Source: Puccinia triticina (lineage: Eukaryota; Basidiomycota; Pucciniomycetes; Pucciniales; Pucciniaceae). From it: DNA of 64,000 nt. Shown here in pieces: positions 47,646-59,235 of the stretch; the stretch's first letter is position 1, and every line of letters begins with the position of its first letter. The position numbers were made by a program, and so were the translations under genes. The stretch lies in NCBI RefSeq assembly GCF_026914185.1, contig NC_070562.1:6076001-6140000 (forward strand), given 5' to 3'. The notes beneath the pieces are model-generated. The model saw only the letters and a program-made list of their open reading frames with translations, had not been told where the DNA came from and made no database searches.

Positions 47646-49142
47646 GTGCTGCACAGATTTGTACATGGCTTCGACCAAGGCATCCCCCAACACACGGTGA
47701 GGTCACCAGATCCCTTCTACACCCCCCCGAACCATGAGTCAGCACTTCAGGCACAACAGAAGATCAAAGAGTTGATCAAGAAAGAACTCAACGTCAAACA
47801 AATGTTTGAGCCGTTCAGCTGTGAGGAAGTGAACCAACAATTGCCATTTTTCCAAACCAACCCTTTGGGTGCCGTTATAAACGGCGATGGATTGTTGCGT
47901 CCAATCAACGACTTGTCCTTCCCCCATGGCGGACACGACATACCGTCTGTGAACTTGTTCGTAAGCGCAAAAGACTTTACCATCACCTGGGACAACTTCA
48001 ACACCATGGAAAAATTCATCAGGGAGCTGAAACACCCTGTCTTGTTGGCAATATTTGACTGGGAAAAAGCCTACCGGCAGATCCCCACAGCGCCGAGCCA
48101 ATGGCCCTACCTGATGGTGAGAACCTTTGATGACAAGATCCTACTCAACACACACATCACCTCTGGGGGAGTAGCAGGGTGTGGTTCATTTGGTTGACCA
48201 GCCAATGCGTGAAAGCAGATCATGATGAAGGAGTTTGACATCATAACGATCTTCCGATGGGTCAATGACAACCTCTTTGCTAAAGACGCGCGGTCAACAG
48301 TAGAAGTGAAAGACGTGGTAATATGATCAGATCAACTCGGCGTTAAGACTAATAAAGAGAAATTTGCCCCGTTCCTAACCAAGCAGAAGTACCTCGGCTT
48401 TATTTGGAACGGCGTCCAGAAGACGAGACGCCTCCCCAAAGACAAGCTTAAAAAGCGTATTGGACAACTGGAGAGCTTCCTTGAACTCGGAGTGCGTTTC
48501 AAATGCGGGCAGGTAGAGATACTTTTTGGACGTCTGAACCATGTCACCTACGCCCTGCCACAGCTCCGCTGCTACCTTTGCAGTCTCTATAAATGGCTGA
48601 TGGAATGGGTCGACTGGAAATCAGTTCGCCCGGTCCCCCTAGATGTCAACAAAGACCTCCACAAGTGGCTCTCGACCTTGCTCAGATTTGAATCCACTAG
48701 ATTGATTTCTAACCCTGACCCAACAGAAATTGGGTGGGTGGGTGACGCGTCTACCAGCTTTGGGATAGGTGTGCTGATAGGCCGCAAGTGGGCCCAATTC
48801 CGCTTAAGGTTGATTGAAAAGCTGGAAGAAGGGTTACTGGAGAATACAGAGAAAGAAAGGATATCCCGCCTGGAAACTATTGCGGTACGGCTCAGTTTAC
48901 TGATGCTAATCAAGATCGGGGCAAAAAAGAGCAAAACCTTCATAGTTTGGACGGACAATTCAACGACTGAATTGGTTATCCACAAGAGGAAGTCAGGCAA
49001 TAGATTCATGAATTCTGAATGGAAAATTATACAGAAGATGCTGATCAAACACCAGATAAACCTAGTAGCTAAACACGTCTCGTCAGCGGAAAACAGAGCG
49101 GACGCCCTGTTGAGAGGAATAAGAGACGGACCCAGGAATTGA
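47646..49142 (+). pseudogene. Reverse transcriptase-RNase H of the DIRS-like element, broken
   Basis: A single frame with two internal TGA codons (48195-48197 and 48324-48326). RT motifs: GLLRPINDLSFPHGG, AIFDWEKAYRQIP, WPYLMVRTFDDK, then GSFG-stop-PANAWKQIM, then RWVNDN at the catalytic box, then KEKFAPFLTKQKYLGFIWNG. The expected V-D-D is V-N-D (AAT at 48264-48266), a change consistent with CpG decay of GTC-GAT. RNase H follows: GWVGDASTSFGIGVLIG, LETIAVRLSLLML, TFIVWTDNSTTELVI and HVSSAENRADALLRG, which carry the D...E...D...D arrangement. Both stops would be CGA arginines in an active copy. A possible upstream intron or non-coding gap (47130-47640) separates it from gag. Confidence 0.65.
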
Positions 49143-49673
49143 GACCAGCTGGTGATAGCGGTACCAAGAGACTTAGAATAGCTGATTACCCACGTAGAAT
49201 CATAGTCCAAAGAAGCAATGTAAAGACAGACCCGCGCTGAGGGATATTGTTAGGCATGGAGCCAGGCTCAGGCCCCACCTGAGTTACGGGTGCAGGCTCC
49301 AGCTTTAGAGGTCCTGTAAGATCAGAGGACCTAACAATGTCTAGGAGTGAAAATGTCTGAAGGAGGGACAACCAGTCCCCCCCTTCAGACAACTTCTACT
49401 CACCTTTGAGGCCAAATCCTCCAGGAGCCCCAAACCCTCTTCTGGGGATAGGAGCAAAAAAAGAGAAAGGGGACAAACTCCCCTCAGCCCATACCGGGAT
49501 GAATTGAGGGCTACAGGAGTAGCACCTGGGTCAACTCAAAGTGGGAATCAATCCCACATGGAGAAATTAGCCTGATTACTACTCAGGCTACTCATAACCG
49601 GATCATATCATGCCGTACCATTGGGAAAAATCAACCCAATTTGGGGTTTGTGGTCATAATATATTACAAGAGT
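49143..49673. other. Intergenic stretch with a short TGTTAGG...CCTAACA block
   Basis: 49249-49345 begins TGTTAGGCATGG and ends GACCTAACA, a 7-bp inverted pair like that of small LTRs or MITEs, but no target duplication was found. The rest has no supported feature. Confidence 0.3.
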
Positions 49674-51648
49674 TCAAGCTTCAGGGGAGGAAAATTCTTT
49701 GGCAAGGGGATCTAGAAGTTCAAAGTGATCTCCTGTGTGTAACAAGAAGTAAACAGGCGTAGGAGTGGGAAAATTGCCGTCTGGAGAGTATTTAACTGGT
49801 TGTACAAAATTCTTGTCTGCCATATGTGTTACTGCATATATGATCACGCCAAGGAATGTTGCAAGAATACTTATATAATGTGTTGGAATCTCCCCAGGTG
49901 CCATTGCGCTTCATTTGGTTCATCCAATGTTTGGCTAATTCAGGTGATCCAACTACACACTTTTTCTTCTCTCTTGATGTCTGAGCATGGAGTTCCATAG
50001 CCCATTGAAACCCATCTTGCGACTTTTGATCACCAAATCTCCAAACCAATATTGCCCAAAATAAACAGTTTCCGTCTGTGCCAATGAAAGCATTGGTGCA
50101 TCGGAGGGGTTGGTTTATTGTGGGCTCCTTGAAGTATTTTTCAGCCGCTGCTAAATTCTTGGTATTGATCGTGAATAGATGAGAGTTTTTGGGGCTGATA
50201 AACTCTGCTATGTCTTCTTGGACCTTTTTCCATGCCCTTGCTACACTGTAGCCATACTGGTTTGATTTGTGTTTGTGAACATCTCCTTCCAAGGTGGCAC
50301 CTTCTGTTAGAAGACAAGTAAAATATAAAAGATGTATGTTAGTTGGGGGGAAGAACATCCGTGGCTGAAAAGATGTCAACATTACCCTGTGTGGAAGAAC
50401 TCTGCTTTTTTTTCCTTGCGGGGTTGACTTTAGTATTGGACCGTTTGATTGATTGTTTCCTTTTCATCTTAGGTGTGATTGTTGCGGTTCAAGGTTGTGG
50501 GTTTAGAGAACAATAATTGTTAGTAGAAGTGGCAACCAATCTCGGCAAGGAAAACAAAATTAAAACTGAAAAACAAACCTCTTCAGTATTCTCCTGTAGG
50601 CAATCCTCACAAGACTCTGCCTTGGTTGGAGTCTGAAACAGGGTGTAGCATTTAATTATCAGTATACTGCAGTCATTGAAGAGATAATTAAAACTGAAAA
50701 TACAGACATCTACAGTATTCTCCTGTGGGCAATCCTCTGAGGGCTCAACCTTTGTGGATGTCTGGATGGAGTGTAGAGTGTTCAATGAGCAGTGGGGTGA
50801 ACTGTGTGAGATGGAAAATGGAACTGGATAGAGGTGTGCAAGACAAGATACAAACCTGTTCCTTCTGTATATTATCCTTGGATGACTCAAGTTTGATTAG
50901 GGTATGGAGAGGAAGATTTTGTTTAGTGGAGGCAGGAAAGAATGCAACAGTAATGAGACTGACCAAAGTAGGGCTGTGGTTCCCAGGTTGGACATAACCA
51001 CCTCTCAATGGGGTGTGAAAATCTGCTTGTTCAGCATTGTGGGAACCTATGACATAAGTTTGCATGGAGCTTGTTGATAGTGATGCAGGCTGAAGAGTGT
51101 GGGAATCCATCTCTTTTTTGACTTCATTCTTTTCTGTGCCCCCTGGTACCAGTTGGGAAGAAGGAATGTCCTGGTCACTACTTTCTACAATTAACTGAGG
51201 GGCATTTAAATCAGAGCTGTTCTCAACCTCTTGAGGACAAGCCATACTTACAGGGTCATTCTCCATGTCTGTTTCAGGCTTTTTACTCCACTTCTTTCCT
51301 TTAGCTTTGGGTTTCTTGGCTGACTTCTTGTTGAATGAGGTGAACAGGCTCTGCGTAAGTCCCTTCCTGGGCTTGATGGGCTGGAGGAGAATCAAATCAA
51401 TCAAGAACATGTTGTGGAAATATATAGTTCACAATTCAAATAAGCTAGGTACTTACAGAGGAAACCTTAGACTTTGGTTTATCAGGGATTTTTCCAGTTG
51501 AATTGGGTGGGCAAGGAGTGGCAGACTTACCACTTGGAGTGCCTCCCCATCTTTGCTTTTTGCGGTTAGGCAAAGTGGATGGTGTATCTTGTGATATCCT
51601 CGGATTGGGCTTCTTGCCACTAGGAGTAGCAAAGAGGGTAGAAGACAT
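49674..51648 (-). pseudogene. OTU-type cysteine protease-like gene, six exons, one frameshift
   Basis: Exons on the minus strand: 51648-51457, 51380-50856, 50761-50708, 50632-50579, 50467-50386 and 50303-49674. Introns are GT-AG, and the 50386/50303 junction restores codon phase. The N-terminal 240 residues are basic and low-complexity (NKKSAKKPKAKGKKWSKK). The last exon carries an OTU core: GTDGNCLFWAILVWRFGDQ (catalytic Cys in DGNC), MKRNGTWG, then, after a one-base frameshift near 49900, EIPTHYISILATFLGVIIYA and FLLHTGDHFELLDPL (catalytic His). OTU proteases cleave ubiquitin-like conjugates, and OTU domains also occur in some transposons, so host or mobile origin is open. Exons 3 and 4 are tandem duplicates of 54 nt. 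The frameshift would remove the His, so the copy is probably inactive unless it is a sequencing error. Confidence 0.6.
50579..50761 (-). repeat. Duplicated 54-nt cassette exon of the OTU-like gene
   Basis: Exon 50761-50708 encodes TSTKVEPSEDCPQENTVD and exon 50632-50579 encodes TPTKAESCEDCLQENTEE. Both are phase 0 and 18 codons long. The downstream intron starts (GTCTGTATTTTCAGTTTTAA and GTTTGTTTTTCAGTTTTAA) are duplicated too. The end of exon 2 (ESSKDNIQKEQ, then GTTTGT) may be a third, older copy. Confidence 0.65.
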
Positions 51649-51919
51649 CCTGGTTTGTGAGAGGTAAGAATCAAAAACTGAGCTCATGTATCTGCAGTGA
51701 ACACCTTGCAGTGTTGTGAAAATGTGTGACACCCCAGGTTAACCTGAGGTTCACATGAGATGCATATCACCCCAAAACTAGCTCACCTAGTCAACTTTTA
51801 ACACACATAGAAATTTGGTTGAATTTTCTTTCCTTGACACTCAAAAGTAGAAAAATGGGGCACAAAGAATGATTGCGCAAGCTTTACATCCATCTATATT
51901 ACCTTTTTATTTATTCAAT

Positions 51920-52640
51920 TTGAAATGGAAAGAAACTAAAACTTGAAGGTGTTACCAGACTCATCCATTGGATCATCTTCATCAGGTGAGTGATGATGCC
52001 CAGCTCCATCTTCTGCTTTTGATTGTAGTAGTTGGCCCAATCCTCTAATACAAAAACCTGCTTCACCTTATCTTGCCATCCTTCAACAAAATCCTTGAGT
52101 GATGTCATATCCAGAGCCCTTCCGCATGTGGAAGATAGTGTGGTGCCTGGCTCAAGGATTTCAGAAAAGAGGTCCTGTGCTATCAATGGGGCAAGTTTTT
52201 TGTGGATAATCCAATCAATCAACGTTGTAGAAGCTCTGATCCAGTCAACTGTTTCTGTGAGCCCAATTCCGCTATCAAGAAGTAGATTGATGAGGTAGTT
52301 GTTGAGGCTCTCCTAAGGTGAACAGACACTTTTGGAGGAGTTAGCATCCTTATACAATTGAGTGTTGAGTCCCACCCCCTTCAGTGCCATCTTGTGTTGC
52401 AAGGCAAAGAGCATATATAGGTCCCTGTAGTTGAATTCTCTCTGGTCACTGTGGCAAGAAAACAAGCCGGCAAATCCATAGATCTGAAAGAGAATAAAAG
52501 CAGAGTATGATTGGAGCTTCATCCCACACAAGTCATACTTTGTTCCTTTGTTGCCCTTGACAGTTTTCTTGAGTTGTTCCCTTAGAGCTTCATCAACACT
52601 GCCTGCCCCTGGCACACCTGTTTTCTTTGCCTCCCGGTGG
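51920..52640 (-). pseudogene. Unidentified lineage-specific gene with an internal stop
   Basis: The minus frame from about 52640 reads VPGAGSVDEALREQLKKTVK, YDLCGMKLQSYSAFILFQIY and NYRDLYMLFALQHKMALKG. A TAG at 52313-52315 interrupts it, and the same frame then continues with ESLNNYLINLLLDSGIGLTE, DWIIHKKLAPLIAQDLF and LKDFVEGWQDKVKQVFVLED. The continued frame on both sides of the stop shows one gene with a nonsense change. Composition is that of a real coding region. I do not recognise the family. It lies between the OTU-like gene and the GC-rich block and may belong to the same larger unit. Confidence 0.45.
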
Positions 52641-52649
52641 CAATTTTAG

Positions 52650-53240
52650 ATCAGCACAGCACCCAGGAACATTTTATACACCCGCATTACAAGGAAAGTC
52701 AAGCCATCTTGTTGGACTGGGCCACCGCCGGGACCCATGTTTTTGGTACCGGTTTGGAGTGCTGCAATACGCTGAATTAACCATAGTTTGACCAACCCCA
52801 AGCCCCTACACCACAGCACAGCCCCGACCGCAGTCTGACGTGGGAGCCAGCATGGGGCCAATCTCCCTGCTTCCCCCCCCCCCCCCCCCCAGCGTTTTGG
52901 TGTGCCATGCAGTGGGGGGTCGCAGGAGCCGCGGTTGGCACGCCTCCCCACACAGATGCCACGTGCGTGCCCGCGGTTGGGCAAATAACAGACAGTGGCC
53001 CGCCGTGGGCTAATTGTCTGACGTGGGCCTTGCATTGGCCCCTTCCCAGGGCCGCACATGGGGGAATGCCATCAGGATCCCAAGAGTTGGCCGTCGGCAC
53101 CGACCTTGAGCACCTGCCGTTGAGCCAACCGCAAAGTGGGCCCCGGGTCAAGCTTTTTTCTAAAAAAGCGGGGGCTATTTGATGGCTCAAACCCGCCGGA
53201 TTCAGGGTTTGGGCGGTTTTTTTTGAGAAAAGATTGAAAG
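52650..53240. other. GC-rich island of unknown origin
   Basis: Clearly richer in G and C than both neighbours, with a run of about 17 C residues near 52867-52883 and repeated GTGGGCC/GGCCCCAC-like blocks. It ends in AAGCTTTTTTCTAAAAAAGC (53149-53168), a small hairpin, and a CCCGCC...GGCGG-type pair around 53191-53216. The open frames on the minus strand here are not convincing. It probably represents an inserted repeat with different base composition. Confidence 0.35.
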
Positions 53241-53943
53241 ACTGCTGGATCCCTCTTGGGGAGACCGGCGGATGATAAATTTGAATAAAAAACTAATTAC
53301 ATATCTTGAAAGGGTCACATTTGGAAGAAAAAGACCTTGTTGACAGCATAGATGGAGAGGAAAGGAAGGAAGGAAACACCGGGTGGAATGGGAAAATAGT
53401 GGAAAATAAATGGAAAAAACCACGACTAGAGAGGAAAAAGAAAGAAAATAGTGGGGTTCCGTTGACCAACGGATTTTGGAGGATACAAAAAAAACAATAC
53501 TGTTGAATGATTGAAGGGGTCACTCCAGTGTTCACCAAAGCTTGGACCTCTTCAAGCGTTGGCACGGTGAAGTTGCTGTTGCCCATGTTCTTGTACTCGT
53601 ATTTGTGAGAAAACAGTTCAAAGTCTTTGTTCAAGACAAGGATCAAGTGGCTTCAGATGAAAAGTAGTGTCAGCTAAGGAGATGTTGGAGATTTAATGGT
53701 TAAACACTTGCTGTTCTTGGAATGCAGCTGATGATCCTCGCAGAATACCTAAACACTTGTCAACCTCCAACCATTGCAAGTCGTTCCTGTCTTTGTGCAC
53801 GTAAAAATAGACCATGACAAATCAGCAATAACACATCCAAGCTCGCATCAAGTAATTTGTGCGGCATTGCTCCTCAATCTGTGCCTCAGTTAGCTTATGT
53901 CCCTTTGCCGGTAACTTGTTGTATATCTAAAAATGCAACATAT

Positions 53944-54146
53944 TGTTAGGGCCGCACTATGAGGTGAGAAGGGGTCGGGTTCTGGGGCACAAGATTGTCT
54001 AGCTAAGTCGTAGTATTGCTAGATGAGGAAGGTTTGAGGATCTTCCCCCGGCTCCTCTTTGATGTGAGGGCCTGTGACATGTAAGCGTAACTACAATACA
54101 TGTCTCTCCCCCGACGGGCTACGGTGTGCATGCGCAGCTCGTAACA
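53944..54146 (-). repeat. 3' LTR of the chromovirus
   Basis: 203 bp. The plus-strand text begins TGTTAGGGCCGCACTATG and ends CAGCTCGTAACA. Preceded by CATAT. Confidence 0.92.
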
Positions 54147-54234
54147 TCATCCCGCCCTTAAAGCCCAAGCACCCGGCTCTGAGTTTTCCCTCCCGGGCAG
54201 CGTCAAAAAACCCCGTAGGGAAAAAGCTTAACCC

Positions 54235-57200
54235 TCACCAAACTCTCTTCGTCCTCCTGTGCCTCTTTGCCGCGTTGGGAAATGTTGAATCAAAATTTTT
54301 CACCAGTTCTTGGCAGTTGTCCAGGTTGTTGACCGGTTCCCACAAGTTTTCTTCTGGTCCAAATCCTTTCCACACCACCAGATATTCCGTTCTCCGCCCC
54401 CTTTTCCTACAGTCCAGGATTTCCGCCACCTCCCATTCCTTTTCCCCTTCCATTGTCACCGGTTCCGGTACCTCTGCCACGCGTTCTCCTATTGTATCCG
54501 TATTGTATTTCCTAAGAACCAATACATGAAATACAGGATGTACCCCTTTCATAGAAAGGGGTAGCGTCAGTTTGTAAACCAAGTGTGAGATTTGAGCAGA
54601 AATGGGGAATGGCCCCAGCCAATGGTGTGATAACTTAGCGCTCGGCCTTGTTGTTGAAATTTTTTTGCTACTGAGCCAAACCGAGTCGCCTATCTTCCAG
54701 TTGGGGGTCGGTCTCACATGGCGGTCAAATTGCTCCTTCATCTTGTTTTGGGCTACTTCAAGTGATGCCTTCAATTCTTCCTGTACTGTTGCGAGTTTCT
54801 TGAGCTGTTCTTCCACTACTGGGAGGCATTGTTCTGACGAGGGTATTCCCCCCAGCGTCAAATCAAACCCATAGTTTGCCTTAAATGGCAACATTCCGGT
54901 AGCCGCATAAGAGTTGTTGTTGTGTGAAAATTCAGCCGTTGCGAGTAGGAGCTCCCAGTCATCTTGATGGTAGCTGATGAAATGGCAAAGGTATTGCTCG
55001 ACTGACTTGTTTGCTATTTCTGACTGACCGTCTGTTCTTGGATGGTATGCGGTCGAAGGGCATAGACGTATCCCTAGATGTCTACTCAGTTCTCTTGTGA
55101 TCTGCGAGATGAATACGCTTCCCCGGTCCGACACGATTGTTTTCGGTGTTCTGTGCAATTTCCAGACGTGTCTCAGAATCAGGTCAGCAAGATCCGTCAA
55201 CAATGAGGTCTTTCGACAGGCAATGAAATGTACCATTTTGGTTAAACGGTCCACTACCGTGAGTATGCTGTTGCTCCCGTTTGACTCCGTTAGATCCGTA
55301 ATCAAATCGTACAATACATCCGTCCATGGTCCCGCCGGTATTGGCAAGGGCTCTAACAAACCAAATGGCTTTTGGGTCAAAGACTTCACTCTTTGGCATG
55401 ATCCGCAACCGTCGACGCATCGGTTGACAAACTTTTTGATTGATGGCCACGTGAAACAACGCCGCACCAACGCCAGTGTTTTGGCTTGTCCCGGGTGTCC
55501 CGCTATGCGGCCGTCGTGTCGGCTCTTCACAATCGCCGTTCTGACTGACTCGTCCGCTGGGACCTCCACTTGTCCGTTCCGGTATAGTACCCCGTCCGTG
55601 TACGACCAGTTCAGGCCATTGTTGTTCCCCTTCCGGCATTGGCTAATTAGTCCACTTAGTCTCACGTCCGCGGGTGTAGCTTCTCAAATTGCACTCATCA
55701 GGTCCGTGTCAGAAGGGGAAAGATTCGCTTCTCCCTGTCTAGTCTCCTCCACCCCCAAGACGTCCACTTCAAACCAATAATCCGCGTCCGCCAATTTGAA
55801 TGACTCGTCAACAAAGAACTCGTCGATTTCAGTGATTGCTGTGAATGACTCCGGGGTTATGTTCTCTGGTCTGAGGATGCTCCCAAAAGTCAGCTTTTCC
55901 TCCCCTTGAGGGGCCAAATCTGGGCGTCTGGACAATGCATCCGGTTTGGTGGCCTGTCTTCTGGGGCGAAACACTATTTTGAAGTCGAAGTTACCTAATG
56001 TCTCTGCCCATCTCACCTGTCAACACGTAAGGCTTTTTGTTGTCATGAAGCTTTTGAGATTTCTGTGATCTGTGTAGACTATTGCTTTCAGCCTGTTAGG
56101 GTTGCCTTTGAGATAGTGCCGCCATTCCTTGAATGCCGCTACTATTGCTATGAGTTCTTTATCAAATATCTCGTAATTTTGTTTGGCCTAGATGAGGGAT
56201 TGTGATAAGTATGCTACAGGATGCAGTTCTCCATCTTTCTTGCAAATCTGCGATAACACCGCTCTCAAAGCAAAGTCGGAGCAGTCGCACTCCAACAGGA
56301 AAGCCTTGTAGGGGTCGGCAATTTTCAGGATTGGCGCAGTAGTGAACGCAATCTTCAAGTTCACAAACACCTCTTCACAGTGCCTATTCCACGTAAACCT
56401 GGCATCTGCTTGGGTCAAGTTGTGTAGCGGGCGGGTTGTCTTGGAAAAATCCCCGATGAATCGACGGTAGAAATTCGCGAATCCTATGAACCTCTGGAGC
56501 TCGGTGACATTCTTTGGGGCTGGCCAGTGGGTTACTGCTTTGACTTTTGCCGGATCCATCCGCACTCGATTGCAGGAAATCAGCAACCCTAAATACTCCA
56601 CTTCTGACCGCGAAAATTCACACTTTTCTGGCTTTAGCCAGAGCTGTTGCTTGCTAAGCGTCTCCAGTACGGATAGGACAGCTTCTTTGTGATTGGATCC
56701 TTGTTGCGTGTAGATCATAATTTCATCAAGGTAAGCCGCAACATCTTTCCCAATCCGTCCTAATAGTATATCCTGCATGAAGAATTGGAAAAACCCTGGG
56801 GCCCCGGTGGGCCCAAACTGCATTGTTAATGGCGCAAACTGGCCTGCCCGGCATACAAACGCCAGCTTCTCCTTGTCCCCTTCTGCCACTCTAAGGCTAC
56901 CGTACGCGTTCCAAAGGTCAAGTTTGGTGAATTTGTCCGTGTTCAGTAAGCTATCGACCAAATCCATCATCAGCGGGAGGGGGTATTTGTTCTTGACGGT
57001 TACTGCGTTAAGCTTGCGGTAGTCAAAACAGGGGCGTAAGTTGCCATCCTTCTTTCCGGTAAACAGGATCGGTGCTGCCCACAGCGACGTTGTCCGGCAA
57101 ATGGTCCCATTGTCTAGACCCTCCCTGATCATTTTGTCCAGCGCGTCGTTTTTGGCTGGTGACAACGGAATGATGCGGCTGGTTTGCGGGAGTGTCCCTG

Positions 57201-58092
57201 GCAATAGCTCCACTCTGAAGTTGTATTTTTGTTGGGGGGGCAGGCTCTGTACTTCTGATTTGCTGAACATCGGGATGTATTGGTGATACACGTGCGGGAC
57301 TAGCTCTTCAGGTGTCTTTGGCGGGTCAGCGCTTCTGTTCTTGGCGGCCAATTTAGCTGATTTAGACCATGAGGTCTTCGCCGTGCACACCTGTCCGGAG
57401 CTTGAAGGGGGTTCCTGTGGTAATCTTTCCAAGCAAGGTATCCGCTTGCTAGTTGTTCCTACTAACTCTTGGGGGTAATAGCTTGCGGAGACAGAATTGT
57501 ACTCACATCGTGGGGGTGTTGATCGGCATAAAGCGCGCACCCCCTTGTCAGTTGTCCTAGCTTGCCTCAACCCGGGCTTCTCCCCGTCCGTTGAGGTTGT
57601 TTTTGGACCTGACGACACTTTCTTGGCAGTGGCAACCTCCTGTGCGTTGGGTCGGAACTGGCGTGCTTTCCAATCAATGAGATGGCCATTCGCCCTGACC
57701 CACGGCATACCCAGTATCCCGTCATAGGTGTCCTTCAGACGGGTAATGATGAAAGGTGTTCATGGACTCGTGTCGGTGTCCAGGAATAGGCTTACTTCTG
57801 CTGACGAACGGCTTGTTGATCCGTCAAACCCTGAAATGGTTTTCCCAGCAGGTAATGGGGTGACTTTCAATCCTACTCAGGTGGCAAAGGACTCACTCAA
57901 GACATTGTGGGTTGCTCCCAAGTCTATGAGGAATGTGGCTACGGTGATTTTGGTTGTGGCTTGGGGATGGTAGACGGGGGAAATTGGTGTTTTGACAAAC
58001 AGGCGATTATCAATTTCGTTCAAACTAGTGATAATACAAGCCCCAATTTTCCCTACTATTATCCCTCTTCTCGGGTGAGGCACAACCCTCAC
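54235..58092 (-). pseudogene. Pol polyprotein of the chromovirus (PR-RT-RH-IN-chromodomain), five stops
   Basis: One continuous minus-strand frame, interrupted only by stops at 57877-57879 (TGA), 57760-57762 (TGA), 56188-56190 (TAG), 56020-56022 (TGA) and 55684-55686 (TGA). Protease has FLIDLGATHNVLSESF, with DSG changed to DLG. RT has NLRPCFDYRKLNAVT, FTKLDLWNAYGSLRVAEGD, APLTMQFGPTGAPGFFQ and AAYLDEIMIY (YLDE where YLDD is usual). RNase H follows, with TDHRNLKSF and FRPRRQATKPDALSRRPD. Integrase has the HHCC finger (HPGQAKTLALVRRCFTW...CGSCQR), SDRGSVFISQIT and AYHPRTDGQSEIANKS. The C-terminal chromodomain contains EWEVAEILDCRKRGRRTEYL, VVWKGFGPEENLWEPV. Chromodomains of this group target integration to heterochromatin marks. 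The natural stop is at 54235-54237. Confidence 0.9.
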
Positions 58093-59171
58093 ACCCGAGC
58101 ATCGCCATTTTTTGACTGGTCTGCTTGTCCAACGTCGGTCGCTTTCCCGTTGTCCTCCTTAAGCCGTTTGACCTCCTCTTCCAACTCTGAAATCCTGATG
58201 GTGTCCTTCCCTTTCTTCTTCTTCATCTTCTCCGGGCACTCCCTTGATATGTGGCCCTTCCCGCCACACCTGAAACAAAGTCCATCCCTCATCATCCTAG
58301 TCTTCTCCGTATCTGACAATGGGCCTCGCATGGCCGAGAGGTCCATAGCGTTCGGATCGGTCGCTGGGGTAGGCTTCGAGGCAAGGGTGTCCGCGCCATT
58401 GATCTTGTTATCAATCTTCAAAGCCAGGTTACTGAGGTCGGCAAGCTTGGTGAAATGGGTCCGCGCAAGGACCAAAGCTAGTCGGATATCCTTCTTGAGA
58501 CCTTGTTGGTATTGGCTCATGAGAGTCGTCTTCTCCCATCCTGCGTCCGCTGCATATTGGTTGAACTGAAACGTATAGTGCGCAACTGACTTCGTTTGCT
58601 TCAGCTGTCGTAGAGCTCTCTTGGCGCGGGACTTCTTCTCCGTATCGTAATACATCATCTGAAAAGCCCCAGAGAATTTGACGTAGGTGACGGGTAATCC
58701 AGCAAAGAGTTGACTCGTGTATGGTTGAGCCCATGCACTTGCTTGTCCGGTGAGGTACGAGATACAGAATATAACTTTGCTGTGATCGTCCGGGAACATA
58801 TGCGGGTTGGAGATCACATAGAGGCCAACTTGTGTCACATAGACCTCTGCTTTTGGACCTCTCAATCCATCATACTTTTCCGGTACTCCTATCTTGGGCC
58901 CCTTTGCATAGGCGCCTTCTCCGGCCGTTTGCACGTTCTGAAGTTGATTTACCACGGGTAAAACGGCTTGGGTTATGGTTCCCGCTCTAGCTGCCGCTAG
59001 TTCCGCTTCCGCTCGTTCTTGAAGGCTCCGTTCTTCGTCAATCTTTTTTGCTAGGTCCGTGATGCGCTCCCGAAGTGCGTTCATGTCTTCTGCCATGATT
59101 AATGGTCTCGGCGGTGGTCTGATTTCTTGGTGTTTGTTCTGGGGTTTGGTTTGGTTATCTTTCTGGATCAC
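58089..59171 (-). CDS. Gag of the chromovirus
   Basis: Intact 360-residue frame. An N-terminal coiled-coil-like segment (ITDLAKKIDEERSLQERAEA) precedes the capsid-type gag domain (PKIGVPEKYDGLRGPKAEVY, YLTGQASAWAQPY, RALRQLKQTKSVAHYTFQFN). A CCHC zinc knuckle CFRCGGKGHISREC lies near residue 300, followed by a charged tail. The stop TGA (58089-58091) abuts the start of the pol frame, which is in a different phase, so Pol would need frameshifting or re-initiation. Gag is the only undamaged frame of the element. Confidence 0.88.
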   Translation of the reverse strand: MIQKDNQTKPQNKHQEIRPPPRPLIMAEDMNALRERITDLAKKIDEERSLQERAEAELAAARAGTITQAVLPVVNQLQNVQTAGEGAYAKGPKIGVPEKYDGLRGPKAEVYVTQVGLYVISNPHMFPDDHSKVIFCISYLTGQASAWAQPYTSQLFAGLPVTYVKFSGAFQMMYYDTEKKSRAKRALRQLKQTKSVAHYTFQFNQYAADAGWEKTTLMSQYQQGLKKDIRLALVLARTHFTKLADLSNLALKIDNKINGADTLASKPTPATDPNAMDLSAMRGPLSDTEKTRMMRDGLCFRCGGKGHISRECPEKMKKKKGKDTIRISELEEEVKRLKEDNGKATDVGQADQSKNGDARV

Positions 59172-59235
59172 TGTGCGTTTGTTCTGGTCTGGTTTGGTTC
59201 GTCCCTCGTCCCTTGTAATTATAGATCTAGCAATT

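Larger units (their letters stand above)
45390..49142 (+). mobile_element. Decayed DIRS-like retroelement (gag and RT-RNase H)
   Basis: Consecutive plus-strand segments encode a basic gag-like region, a conserved gag-like domain and a reverse transcriptase fused to RNase H. The RT lacks the Ty3 or Ty1 arrangement and instead has PINDLSFPHGG, LAIFDWEKAYRQIPTA and SGGVAGCGSFG, which I associate with DIRS-like elements of basidiomycetes. No tyrosine recombinase, split repeats or LTRs were found downstream, so the class is provisional and both ends are undefined. Two poly-C tracts (47277-47294 and 47332-47354) lie between the two coding blocks. Confidence 0.55.

Noticed and set aside
49249..49345. 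A tiny LTR with TGTTAGG...CCTAACA ends
   Set aside because: No target duplication and no second copy seen in the window; kept only as a note in the spacer entry.
54074..58569. Plus-strand open frames opposite the chromovirus genes (for example 55097-55780 and 57907-58569)
   Set aside because: They are shadows of the minus-strand gag and pol; conserved motifs exist only on the minus strand.
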